Shown here: positions 26,601-33,170 of the stretch, piece after piece | Layout of the letters: each line of letters starts with the position of its first letter | How positions within the stretch are numbered: the stretch's first letter is position 1 | Source of the DNA: Desulforegula conservatrix Mb1Pa | Lineage (GTDB): Bacteria; Desulfobacterota; Desulfobacteria; Desulfobacterales; Desulforegulaceae | Direction of reading: 5' to 3' | NCBI RefSeq assembly: GCF_000426225.1 | Contig: NZ_AUEY01000044.1 | Span: 1-33,170, forward strand | DNA length: 33,170 bases | Translations under genes and position numbers: made by a program | The notes under the pieces: model-generated | What the model saw: the letters and a program-made list of their open reading frames with translations, nothing else | Told to the model about the DNA's origin: nothing | The model's database searches: none

Positions 26601-26857
26601 GATGGAATAGGAAGGTAATCTGATTTTTCATGCCCTGAAATATTCTTAAAATCATCTGGTTCGAGGAGCTGGCCGAAATAAAATTCCCATTCCCCGTCGA
26701 GATTTACAGTGCCGTCTTTTTTTAAATTCCATCCTGACATATCTATTCTGCCCTTAATGGCTAACGGAGTCTTTTTATTCTCAACACATCCGGAGCAAAT
26801 TGATAAAACAAGGATCAGGAAGAGACAAAAAAATATTTTGAATGTTCTTGAAATCAG
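23675..26857 (-). CDS. Lipoprotein-type 7TMR-DISM hybrid histidine kinase with two kinase cores
   Basis: Numbering is from the first in-frame ATG (26740). An extracytoplasmic jelly-roll domain (about 14-155, LDGEWEFYFG) is followed by seven membrane helices (168-372) and kinase core 1 (H407 in SHELRTPL, N526, DTGTG 553-557, GVGLGLS 581-587). A receiver follows (D708 in LLLDLMMPG, K760), then kinase core 2 (H802 in AHEVNTP, N913/N914, GTGLGLS 979-985). The frame continues upstream of the ATG through R-T-F-K, a hydrophobic run and L-S-I-C-S-G-C, a lipoprotein-like signal, so the true start must lie upstream. The only sensible candidates are CTG at 26857 or ATT at 26854, 5 or 8 bases after GAGG. 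From CTG the protein is 1060 residues. The NtrC-like regulator downstream is its probable target. Confidence 0.9.
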   Translation of the reverse strand: MISRTFKIFFCLFLILVLSICSGCVENKKTPLAIKGRIDMSGWNLKKDGTVNLDGEWEFYFGQLLEPDDFKNISGHEKSDYLPIPSTWRNYEYEGKKINGKGYATYRLKIIPEKAQDRLALRIFDISSAYRLWINGQLLAESGKVGKSSENEVPNPSVLMPEFQSDGEPIELVLQVSNHYFREGGITSSVRIGHHNQITAEQTKQWGIALFFVGSLLVMGGYHLVLFLFRRKNPSTLYFGFYCLLWMANFLVSNSSAWVIRLFLPVTPIQVLSRLDQIFFFLTIPVGYQFFRSLYPKEFSRKILIASSILAVFFTLLGLTIPVFILTALVPIYFSTSALLIVYSFFKLNRARLKKLEGATFILIGFIIIGSAGINDMLTDMHIIQSVYLIHVGVFFFVLFQAFALSLRFSKAFSSVENLSSELKENYLKLSKLDRIKDEFLANTSHELRTPLSGIIGLSESMLAGSGGELSRQSAANLIMIVNSAKRLSTLVNDILDFSRLENNDLKIDIKAVDLRSIADIAIGVIKPLAQKKGISIENAISMWLPFAEGDEDRLIQIFFNLLGNAVKFTDKGEIRVSAKKKKDMIEIAVSDTGTGIHPDSMEIIFRPFEQDDSSASMGGVGLGLSISHHLTELHGGRLWAESSIGKGSTFHFTIPVCKDPDALAAPSESPAPFIQNLPENDFENLNPIFNTKGLARILAVDDDPVNLQVLRNHLSLEGMAVTTAKDGMEALALVDSGESFDLILLDLMMPGLSGFEVCKELRRKFSITELPIIILTARKRLSDITKGLECGANDYLGKPFAREELLARTRVQLKIIRAEEEARRAGRLAMLGELAASIAHEVNTPINTIINSSQLILMADSREELEQDAGVIKSEGRRIAGIVSALLSFARTGSGEKAPCRIGNIISESICLVEAKLRNDHIRLQIDIADNLPEINMNSQLITQVFLNIINNAAHALNEKYQGLDENKKIIIEGELINFGSDKLVRLTFKDFGTGIPESLINRIMMPFFTTKPVGKGTGLGLSVSQNIISDHRGSMVIESEAGISTTVIIDFPIIDKNQ

Positions 26858-26941
26858 AAAAGCCTCGTCAGATAACAGTTTTGATGTGCAAAATTTTGGA
26901 TCTTTATTTCTTGGTTTTATTCTTTTTCATTATTGAAAAGA

Positions 26942-27215
26942 TGTATACTTCACATCAATCATAAATTGAACTCTTCTGTTAGATGAAAGGTCAAAGTTCG
27001 CTTTTTGAAAAAAGCTTGGCAAAAACTTTTTGATTATGGATTCTTTTGCTTGAAAAACATATATTCTCAACTCGTGATAAAAAAACCATAAAAGTTTTGG
27101 GAAAGGTCTGGAAACCCCTTTTTCAAAATGGTTTTCCAGTAATAATGCACAACATGCTTGCCATTCAAACGGCCTGACTCATTGCAAATGTTCAAGCTGT
27201 GGCATTGATGAGTAT
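26942..27215 (+). repeat. 250-bp dispersed element, copy 2
   Basis: The inverted partner of 2085-2335. Relative to copy 1 it has an extra segment of about 25 bp near 27112-27136. Past that point one frame reads HACHSNGLTHCKCSSCGIDE and continues with more cysteines to a stop near 27259. The 45-bp hairpin core AAAAAAGCTTGGCAAAAACT is embedded at about 27009. It fills most of the 26858-27401 gap upstream of uvrB; I see no clear uvrB promoter beyond TATAAT at 27355-27360. Confidence 0.75.
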
Positions 27216-27401
27216 GCATTATCATGCTTGATGGACTGTCTGCAACTGATCTGATCTCTTCTGATTATTAATGCTCTTCAACTATGTTTTTAAGGTATTA
27301 CTATTACCAGATGACTATTATCAGATTGGCAGCCGTTCTTTTTTTTATTAGTGTTTATAATTGACAGATGTATCAACAACCTTTTTTGAGCAATAAAGGC
27401 T

Positions 27402-29393
27402 ATGGACGAAAAATTTAAAATAATATCTTCTTTTACCCCTAAAGGCCATCAGCCCAAGGCAATCGAAACCCTCAGCAAAGGAATTATTTCTGGCAAGAAT
27501 CATCAGACCCTTGTTGGTGTTACAGGTTCTGGAAAAACATTTACCATGGCCCATGTAATAGCAAACTGTAACAGGCCGGCTCTCGTTATTGCACCCAACA
27601 AGACCCTTGCTGCCCAGCTTTATCATGAATTCAAGGGGCTTTTCCCTGAAAGCGCCGTGGAATATTTTGTCAGCTATTATGACTATTATCAGCCAGAAGC
27701 ATACATCCCCACGACTGATACATATATACAGAAAGATTCCGCCATAAATGAAATGATTGACAAGATGCGCCATTCAGCCACGAGATCTGTTCTTACCCGG
27801 CGCGATGTTCTGGTCGTTGCAAGTGTTTCCTGTATTTACGGTCTTGGCGCTCCAGAAGATTATCTTGCCATGCGCATAGAATTGGGTGTGGATGATGAAC
27901 ACACAAGGGAAAAGCTTCTTAAAGATCTTGTTTCCATGCATTATGAACGTAATGATATGGATTTTCATCGAGGGGTTTTCAGGGTGAGGGGAGACAGGGT
28001 TGAAATTTTTCCTGCATATGAAGAAGATGTTGCTTTACGCATAGAGTTTTTTGGAGATTTTATTGAAAGCATTTCTGAAATTGACCCTTTAAAAGGGTCT
28101 GTAACAAGAAAGCTGAAAAAAACCGCAGTTTTCCCTGGCAGCCATTATGTAACCATGAAGGAAACCAGAACCAGGGCAATTGAGACAATTTCAGCGGAAC
28201 TTGCCCTGCGTGAGGCTTATTTCAAATCTGTGAACAAACTGATCGAGGCCCAAAGAATAGTTGAGCGCACAAATTTTGACCTTGAAATGATCGAAGAGCT
28301 TGGATACTGCAACGGTATCGAGAATTATTCCCGGCATCTTACCGGTCGAAATCCTGGAGAACCGCCTCCGACGCTTCTTGACTATTTTCCCGATGACCTG
28401 ATTGTATTCCTTGATGAAAGCCACATGGCGGTTCCCCAGATACGGGCGATGTACAGTGGTGACCAGTCAAGAAAAAGCACTCTTGCTGAATTCGGGTTCA
28501 GGCTTCCGTCTGCCCTTGATAACAGACCTCTGAAATTTGAAGAGTTCAATAAAAGGGCTCACCAGGTAATATACGTTTCAGCTACTCCTGCTGATTACGA
28601 GTACGAGGTTTCAGGAGCGAATCTTGTCGAGCAGATAGTAAGGCCAACAGGTCTTGTTGATCCTTTGATTGATATTAGAAGTGCTGAAACCCAGGTTGAC
28701 AATCTCCTTGAAGAGATTCGCCTGAATGTTGAAAAAGGCGGAAGGGTTCTTATTACAACCCTTACAAAGCGCATGGCAGAGGATCTCACCGACTATTACA
28801 CCGATTTCGGGATCAGGGTCAAATACCTGCATTCGGATATCAAGACCCTTGAACGCATGGATATTATCCGCAGTTTAAGACTTGGAGAATTCGATGTTCT
28901 CATAGGAATCAACCTTCTGCGTGAAGGCCTTGATATTCCCGAAGTATCCCTTGTCGCAATAATGGATGCTGACAAGGAAGGTTTTCTGCGTTCAACCAGG
29001 GCCCTCATTCAGACATTCGGACGAGCAGCAAGAAATGTTGGCGGCAAGGTGATTCTTTATGCTGACAGGATGACGGATTCCATGCGCAGGGCGATTGATG
29101 AGACTGACAGAAGAAGAAAAATTCAGGAAGAATATAATATTGTTCATGGAATCATTCCCACAACCATTGAAAAAGAAGTCTCTGTTTATCTTCCTGTTCA
29201 GGAAAAGGCAATACCTCAGGATCTTTTTGTATCTGATAAAACCATAAAATTTGAGACAGTTAATGATATCGAGGCCATGATCAAAACGCTGGATAAAGAA
29301 ATGAAAGAAGCGGCAAAGGAACTTATGTTTGAGAAAGCTGCCCAGATAAGGGACAGGATCAAGTCATTAAGGGCGCTTGAGCAGTTTGGGTGA
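27402..29393 (+). CDS. uvrB: Excinuclease ABC subunit B
   Basis: A 663-residue superfamily 2 helicase-like subunit of nucleotide excision repair, which loads on damage with UvrA and then recruits UvrC. Walker A is GVTGSGKT (39-46). The damage-probing beta-hairpin motif [12 protein letters not shown] spans 92-103, DESH spans 338-341, and helicase motif VI ([12 protein letters not shown]) is intact. The C-terminal UVR domain (about 628-661, [11 protein letters not shown]) binds UvrC. AAAGG lies very close to the ATG, but the N-terminus ([17 protein letters not shown]) starts where UvrB proteins start. I see no E. coli-type CTGT-N8-ACAG LexA box upstream; deltaproteobacterial SOS boxes vary. Confidence 0.97.
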   Translation: MDEKFKIISSFTPKGHQPKAIETLSKGIISGKNHQTLVGVTGSGKTFTMAHVIANCNRPALVIAPNKTLAAQLYHEFKGLFPESAVEYFVSYYDYYQPEAYIPTTDTYIQKDSAINEMIDKMRHSATRSVLTRRDVLVVASVSCIYGLGAPEDYLAMRIELGVDDEHTREKLLKDLVSMHYERNDMDFHRGVFRVRGDRVEIFPAYEEDVALRIEFFGDFIESISEIDPLKGSVTRKLKKTAVFPGSHYVTMKETRTRAIETISAELALREAYFKSVNKLIEAQRIVERTNFDLEMIEELGYCNGIENYSRHLTGRNPGEPPPTLLDYFPDDLIVFLDESHMAVPQIRAMYSGDQSRKSTLAEFGFRLPSALDNRPLKFEEFNKRAHQVIYVSATPADYEYEVSGANLVEQIVRPTGLVDPLIDIRSAETQVDNLLEEIRLNVEKGGRVLITTLTKRMAEDLTDYYTDFGIRVKYLHSDIKTLERMDIIRSLRLGEFDVLIGINLLREGLDIPEVSLVAIMDADKEGFLRSTRALIQTFGRAARNVGGKVILYADRMTDSMRRAIDETDRRRKIQEEYNIVHGIIPTTIEKEVSVYLPVQEKAIPQDLFVSDKTIKFETVNDIEAMIKTLDKEMKEAAKELMFEKAAQIRDRIKSLRALEQFG

Positions 29394-29451
29394 GTTCTGT
29401 TTCCTGACAGGAGAGGGTATAATACTCAGTTTATGCCCTTTAATTAAGCAA

Positions 29452-29588
29452 GGCCGCAAAAAAGTCTTATTTTCGTTTTCCGTCATTCATGCGCAGGCCT
29501 GAATCCGCAAGTAATTGAAATTTCTTGATGACTGATCAGCTCAGGAATGACGCACACGCTCTTTTTGCCTTTTTGCGAGGACATCAAA
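29452..29588. repeat. Dispersed palindromic repeat, copy E
   Basis: The most diverged full copy: GGCCGCAAAAAAGTC on the left, TTTTTGCGAGGACATCAAAT on the right, with GGCCTGAATCC inside. It occupies the gap between the convergent uvrB and the 381-residue gene. Confidence 0.75.
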
Positions 29589-29612
29589 TTATCCATTAAC
29601 GAATAGTAGCCG

Positions 29613-30758
29613 TCACCTGGTAGCACGTTTAAACACTCCAATTGAACTGCCATTCTCGATAAAATAATAATCGCCCATTTCCGCTATCAGAGCCCACCTA
29701 CCATCACTTTTACGCACTGCAACCACGTATCCCGGCGTGTTAAAGGTCGGCCATTCCCAGGTAAAAACCAGGGATCGTTTAAATACGTTCTTCTTCAAGT
29801 CGGCCAGTCTTATATCATCTTTTGTGCCGGCCATCGGGATGCTCCAGGCGTTATGCAGCAGGATAACCTGTGCCGGATTCTCAAGCTCTACAGGTACGTT
29901 GTCGTGGAGGATTCCGGTGCCTGTTTTAGGCACTTCGTTCCACCTATCTTTATTAAAAAGATAATACAACGAGCTGAATCCCCAACCGCTATCCAAGCTT
30001 AATGAATTTTCTGTCCGCATTGTTGAAAGAGTCTTGACAGATTTTTGCGGACTGTCCTTGCTTTCCGTCAACGTAACTTTTTTGTTTACAGAGGACGGCC
30101 ATCCTGTGGTGGAGAGTGTTGATCCGTCTACAAAAAACCATGTAATTGAGCCTGTTCCTGATTCGGAGTTAATATATCCAGGACCCAGGAGTTTGACCGC
30201 ATCGCTGACAGTACTGCCTGATTTGATCTTTTCCTTCAGCTCCACCGGAAGTAGCTTGAATCCATTTTTGTTGCATACGACCATGCCATCAAACTTAAGT
30301 TCGAGGCCTTGTTCCCTGATTTTTATATCCGTTTTGTTGGAATCGTAATTATCAGAGCTTTTTACAGAACTGCCTTGGGCGGCTGTCATGGTCTCGGAAA
30401 AGTTTATTTTTGAATCCGCCATGTATAGAATTTCAAAATTATGATCATTGAAACATGCCCAAAAACGACGCAGTGGTTCTCCTTCCTTCTTATACAGGTC
30501 GTTTGCTCCTGGCACGAACCAGGATGACCAGTCGCCGCTGAACCATTGGATTTTATAAGCTATGATTTTGCAACCAAATTTTTTGTCAAGGTTCAGGTTC
30601 AGGCATTGATCCACCCACTCGTTGTCATTTCTGGGGGCGAATATCTGGGTTCCCACGAATGATTGGGTGGACAATTCCGGCAATGATGCGGTATTTTGAT
30701 CAGCGCTGGCGAGTGAGCTAAATAGACCGATTATACATAGTATTATGATTATTCTCAT
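29613..30758 (-). CDS. Unknown exported 381-residue protein
   Basis: I do not recognise this protein. A signal peptide is clear (residues 1-19, cleavage near SLASA-D), so it is probably periplasmic or outer-membrane associated. Cysteines at 52, 63, 102 and 162 could form two disulfides. Residues about 172-215 (LKEKIKSGSTVSDAVKLLGPG...GSITWFF) resemble a BamE/SmpA-type repeat, in which a G-S/T-T-x3-V/A-x3-LG core precedes a beta hairpin. The C-terminus has aromatic beta-strand sequence (GRWALIAEMGDYYFIE). AGGA lies about 11 bases before the ATG. It stands alone between uvrB and uvrC, divergent from uvrC and convergent with uvrB, so context gives no functional clue. Confidence 0.8.
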   Translation of the reverse strand: MRIIIILCIIGLFSSLASADQNTASLPELSTQSFVGTQIFAPRNDNEWVDQCLNLNLDKKFGCKIIAYKIQWFSGDWSSWFVPGANDLYKKEGEPLRRFWACFNDHNFEILYMADSKINFSETMTAAQGSSVKSSDNYDSNKTDIKIREQGLELKFDGMVVCNKNGFKLLPVELKEKIKSGSTVSDAVKLLGPGYINSESGTGSITWFFVDGSTLSTTGWPSSVNKKVTLTESKDSPQKSVKTLSTMRTENSLSLDSGWGFSSLYYLFNKDRWNEVPKTGTGILHDNVPVELENPAQVILLHNAWSIPMAGTKDDIRLADLKKNVFKRSLVFTWEWPTFNTPGYVVAVRKSDGRWALIAEMGDYYFIENGSSIGVFKRATR

Positions 30759-31036
30759 ATAGAATCATCCTGTTCGATAAGTGTAACTGATCGAATCCTG
30801 CATTTTATTATTTTTGAAAATACTATGCAGCAAATAATGAAATCAGCCAAGAATATCTTTTACGGCAAAACAGGGGGCTTTTTCTGGGCATTTTTCAGCT
30901 TGCGTCAGGTTGATCTTTGATGACTGAAAATAAACATTGCACAAGGCTCGGGCTTCCACAGCCTATGATCAGATGATTTTGATAGGAAGTTTTTAATTTT
31001 TTACATTGAAACATAAGGCGCCATCTAAGAATTATT

Positions 31037-32866
31037 ATGAGAAATATTATTTCTGAAAAACTATCTTCAGCCCCGGATTCACCCGGAGTCTATCTGATGA
31101 AGGATGAAAAGGGCGAAATCATATATGTAGGCAAGGCCAAAAGTCTAAAAAAACGTCTTTCTTCATATTTTCTGAAGACAGATGCTCCTGATCTGAAAAC
31201 AGGCATAATGGTTTCTAAGGTCAGGGATTTTGACGTTATTCTTACCCCTTCCGAAAATGAGGCTCTCATCCTTGAAGCAAGCCTCATAAAGAAGCACTCT
31301 CCGAAATACAATATTCTTTTAAAAGATGGCAAACAGTATCCTTGTCTCAGGCTGAATCCCAAAGAACAGTATCCTGTGCTTGAAATTGTCAGAAAAATAA
31401 AAAAAGACGGAGCCATATACTTCGGTCCATTTTCATCTGGTTCAGCAGTTCGCCAGACCCTTGAGCTAATAAACAGAACTTTCAAGCTCAGAAAATGCAA
31501 GAACCCGTCAAAAAACCTTGGAAGGCCATGTCTTAACTATCAGATGGGAGTCTGTCTCGGTGTCTGCTCTGGAATGGTTTCAACAGAAGAATACCTTAAA
31601 ACAGTAAGGGAAGTCATTCTTGTACTTAAAGGCAGGACTTCAAGTCTTCTGAAAAAACTAAGGGAAAACATGCTTGCCGCTGCTGAAACCGAGGATTATG
31701 AAAATGCCGCCGAGATCAGGGACAGAATCTTCAGTCTTGAAAGGCTCATGGAAAAACAGTCTGTTGTCGCCTCCGATCTGCTTGATCGTGATTCCATTGG
31801 TTTTTCGCGGGACGGTGATTATGCTTCTGTTTCAGTAATATTTGTGCGCGGCGGATATGTTTCAGGCAGCAGAAATTATTTTTTTAGGGCTTTTGAGCAG
31901 GATGATCATGAAATACTGTCCTCATTTATTACACGATTCTATGATGATACAGGATTTGTTCCGCGCGAGGTTCTTACTCCGCTTTCTCTGACTGATTCAG
32001 AAGCCTTGTCTGAATATCTGGCAATCATAGCCAAGAGAAAAGTCAGCGTATTTTGTCCATCAAGGGGAGAAAAACCCGGAATAATCAGCATGGCAATGGA
32101 AAATGCAGAAAAACATCTAAGGGACAAAATAAATGCCAGAACTTCTGATATGGCTGTTCTTGAGATTCTGAAACGCAGGCTTTCACTTCCATCTATTCCA
32201 AGAAAAATTGAATGTTTTGACAATTCCAATATGGCTGGCACAGAACCTGTTTCAGCCATGGTCGTTTTTTCAGACGCAAAGCCTGATAAAAAACACTACA
32301 GGAAATATGCTATAAAAGAAGCGTCTGGCCAGGATGATTATGCATGCATGCTTGAGGTTATAAAACGGAGATACTCCAAAATAACCACAGAAGAAGACAT
32401 GCCTGATCTTCTTTTGGTGGACGGCGGAAGGGGACAGCTTGGTATGGCCCTTCTTGCATTGAGGGAGCTTGGCCTTGAAAACAGCTTTCCAGTGGCTTCC
32501 ATTGCAAAGAGGGATGAGAGGGCAGGGGAGACAAGGGATAAAATCTATCTTCCAGGCAGATCAAATCCCGTGAATTTCGGGAAAGAGGATTCAGGTCTTC
32601 TTCTGCTTGAAAGAATAAGGGACGAGGCCCACAGATTCGTAATCACTTTCCAGAGAAAAAGAAGGGAAACCAAAACCATCAGAAGCGTTCTGGATTCAAT
32701 CCAGGGCATTGGTGGTAAAAGAAAACAGACCCTGCTCAGGCATTTCAAAAGTATTGAAGGAATTGCTTCTGCTGAAATATCAGAAATTGCGGCTTTGCCT
32801 GGAATGAACGCTAAAAATGCCGAGTCTTTGAAGACTGCCCTTAAGTTGCTTGGGTTTGGAGAATAG
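31037..32866 (+). CDS. uvrC: Excinuclease ABC subunit C
   Basis: A 609-residue dual-incision nuclease of nucleotide excision repair. The N-terminal GIY-YIG domain (GVYL 17-20, YVGKAKSLKKR 30-40) makes the 3' cut. A UVR domain (about 197-230, YENAAEIRDRIFSLE) binds UvrB. The RNase H-like domain (D395 in CFDNSNMAGTEPVS, later LLVDGGRGQL) makes the 5' cut. A helix-hairpin-helix pair closes the C-terminus (SIQGIGGKRKQTLLRHF...LPGMNAKNAESL). Length is normal. The ribosome site is weak. The 278-bp gap to the divergent 381-residue gene has no clear feature. uvrB lies 1.6 kb upstream on the same strand but is not in one operon. Confidence 0.97.
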   Translation: MRNIISEKLSSAPDSPGVYLMKDEKGEIIYVGKAKSLKKRLSSYFLKTDAPDLKTGIMVSKVRDFDVILTPSENEALILEASLIKKHSPKYNILLKDGKQYPCLRLNPKEQYPVLEIVRKIKKDGAIYFGPFSSGSAVRQTLELINRTFKLRKCKNPSKNLGRPCLNYQMGVCLGVCSGMVSTEEYLKTVREVILVLKGRTSSLLKKLRENMLAAAETEDYENAAEIRDRIFSLERLMEKQSVVASDLLDRDSIGFSRDGDYASVSVIFVRGGYVSGSRNYFFRAFEQDDHEILSSFITRFYDDTGFVPREVLTPLSLTDSEALSEYLAIIAKRKVSVFCPSRGEKPGIISMAMENAEKHLRDKINARTSDMAVLEILKRRLSLPSIPRKIECFDNSNMAGTEPVSAMVVFSDAKPDKKHYRKYAIKEASGQDDYACMLEVIKRRYSKITTEEDMPDLLLVDGGRGQLGMALLALRELGLENSFPVASIAKRDERAGETRDKIYLPGRSNPVNFGKEDSGLLLLERIRDEAHRFVITFQRKRRETKTIRSVLDSIQGIGGKRKQTLLRHFKSIEGIASAEISEIAALPGMNAKNAESLKTALKLLGFGE

Positions 32867-32909
32867 GCAAAAATGCCGGGTCACTTATATCTGGTTCTTT
32901 TTTAGTAAG

Positions 32910-32940
32910 GTTATGATAAGTGGTCGGTTTTGATTGGACA
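32910..32940. repeat. Possible terminal repeat of an IS3-family element
   Basis: About 85 bp beyond the transposase stop, TGATAAGTGGTCGGTTTTGA, then TTGGACAG, looks like an IS3-type end, which usually lies within about 150 bp of the orfB stop. The other end is outside the window, so the boundary is a guess. The rest of 32867-33025 shows nothing I recognise. Confidence 0.3.
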
Positions 32941-33025
32941 GATTTTCTGAAAATATAAGTGAAAATCCTATCAACAAATCCTTATATAATTTTGACCTCT
33001 GTGTCTCATATTTTTAATAAAAGCT

Positions 33026-33170
33026 TCAAGCGGCGATTGGAATTTCCAGACCTTCAAAATATGTTTTATCAGGCGTATTATTCTTAAAGCTCTGGTGAGG
33101 CCTTTTTGTGTTGTAGAACCTCAGATAATCGCCAATTTTGTGTCTCGCTTCTGACATGCTTCCATAGGCC
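33026..33170 (-). CDS. IS3-family transposase, C-terminal part (partial, runs off the window)
   Basis: The minus strand encodes the last 47 residues of an IS3-type OrfB integrase-core transposase. YGSMSEARHKIGDYLRFYN is followed by TKRPHQSFKNNTPDKTYFEG and ends L-E-I-P-I-A-A at TGA (33026-33028). The FYN-x2-RPH-x-S motif and the TP-x2-YF ending are the usual signature of the rve domain end. The upstream part, including the DDE residues, is outside the window, so whether the element is intact is unknown. Confidence 0.88.
   Translation of the reverse strand, partial: AYGSMSEARHKIGDYLRFYNTKRPHQSFKNNTPDKTYFEGLEIPIAA

Noticed and set aside
26740-26740. ATG at 26740 as the kinase start
   Set aside because: It would leave a seven-helix sensor without an export signal while a clear lipoprotein-like signal lies in frame just upstream.

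Overview
The window reads as a chromosomal segment of a free-living, Gram-negative, anaerobe-type deltaproteobacterium (Desulfobacterota, probably Desulfobacterales). This is inferred from a lipoprotein-type 7TMR-DISM hybrid kinase, NtrC-like and sigma-54 regulation, a small Cys-patterned protein, a giant choice-of-anchor surface protein with a CFI-like C-terminus, and intergenic palindromic repeats. I cannot name the species.

Layout. At 1-57 is the tail of an upstream gene. A PsrA-like TetR regulator (320-994) follows, with a matching operator in its promoter and inverted copies of one dispersed repeat on each side. A CDF metal transporter (1135-2019, minus) converges on it. From 9896 down to 2464, all on the minus strand, runs a nucleotide-sugar block: manC, rfbB, rfbA, rfbC, rfbD, UDP-glucuronate 4-epimerase and galE. 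It should supply GDP-mannose, dTDP-L-rhamnose, UDP-galacturonate and UDP-galactose for surface polysaccharide. It holds no glycosyltransferase, polymerase or exporter. A NarL-type response regulator with a TTG start (10081-10767) sits just upstream. Next come an unknown 90-residue protein with a good promoter, then the housekeeping genes ispF and cysS, which end in strong terminators.

The second half opens with a 2212-residue secreted protein (14141-20779, minus): signal peptide, FN3-like domain, three cadherin-like repeats, four choice-of-anchor-D-like repeats, two Calx-beta-like domains, a beta-helix-like stretch and a Cys-Phe-Ile plus transmembrane C-terminus. Upstream of it on the same strand lie a five-cysteine small protein (21028-21261), an NtrC-family activator (21634-23352) and a hybrid kinase with two complete kinase cores (23675-26857). 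Between the small protein and the activator gene are a perfect sigma-54 -24/-12 element and three TGTAA/TTACA palindromes spaced exactly 16 bp centre to centre. I read this as a self-contained signalling module: two-stage kinase, NtrC-like activator, enhancer array, sigma-54 promoter, small Cys protein and possibly the giant surface protein. It is the most interesting part of the window.

The right end carries uvrB, an unknown exported protein and uvrC. The window closes in the 3' end of an IS3-family transposase. Three dispersed repeat families fill most intergenic spaces: a roughly 135-bp imperfect palindrome, a roughly 45-bp hairpin, and a roughly 250-bp element in two inverted copies that may be a decayed gene.
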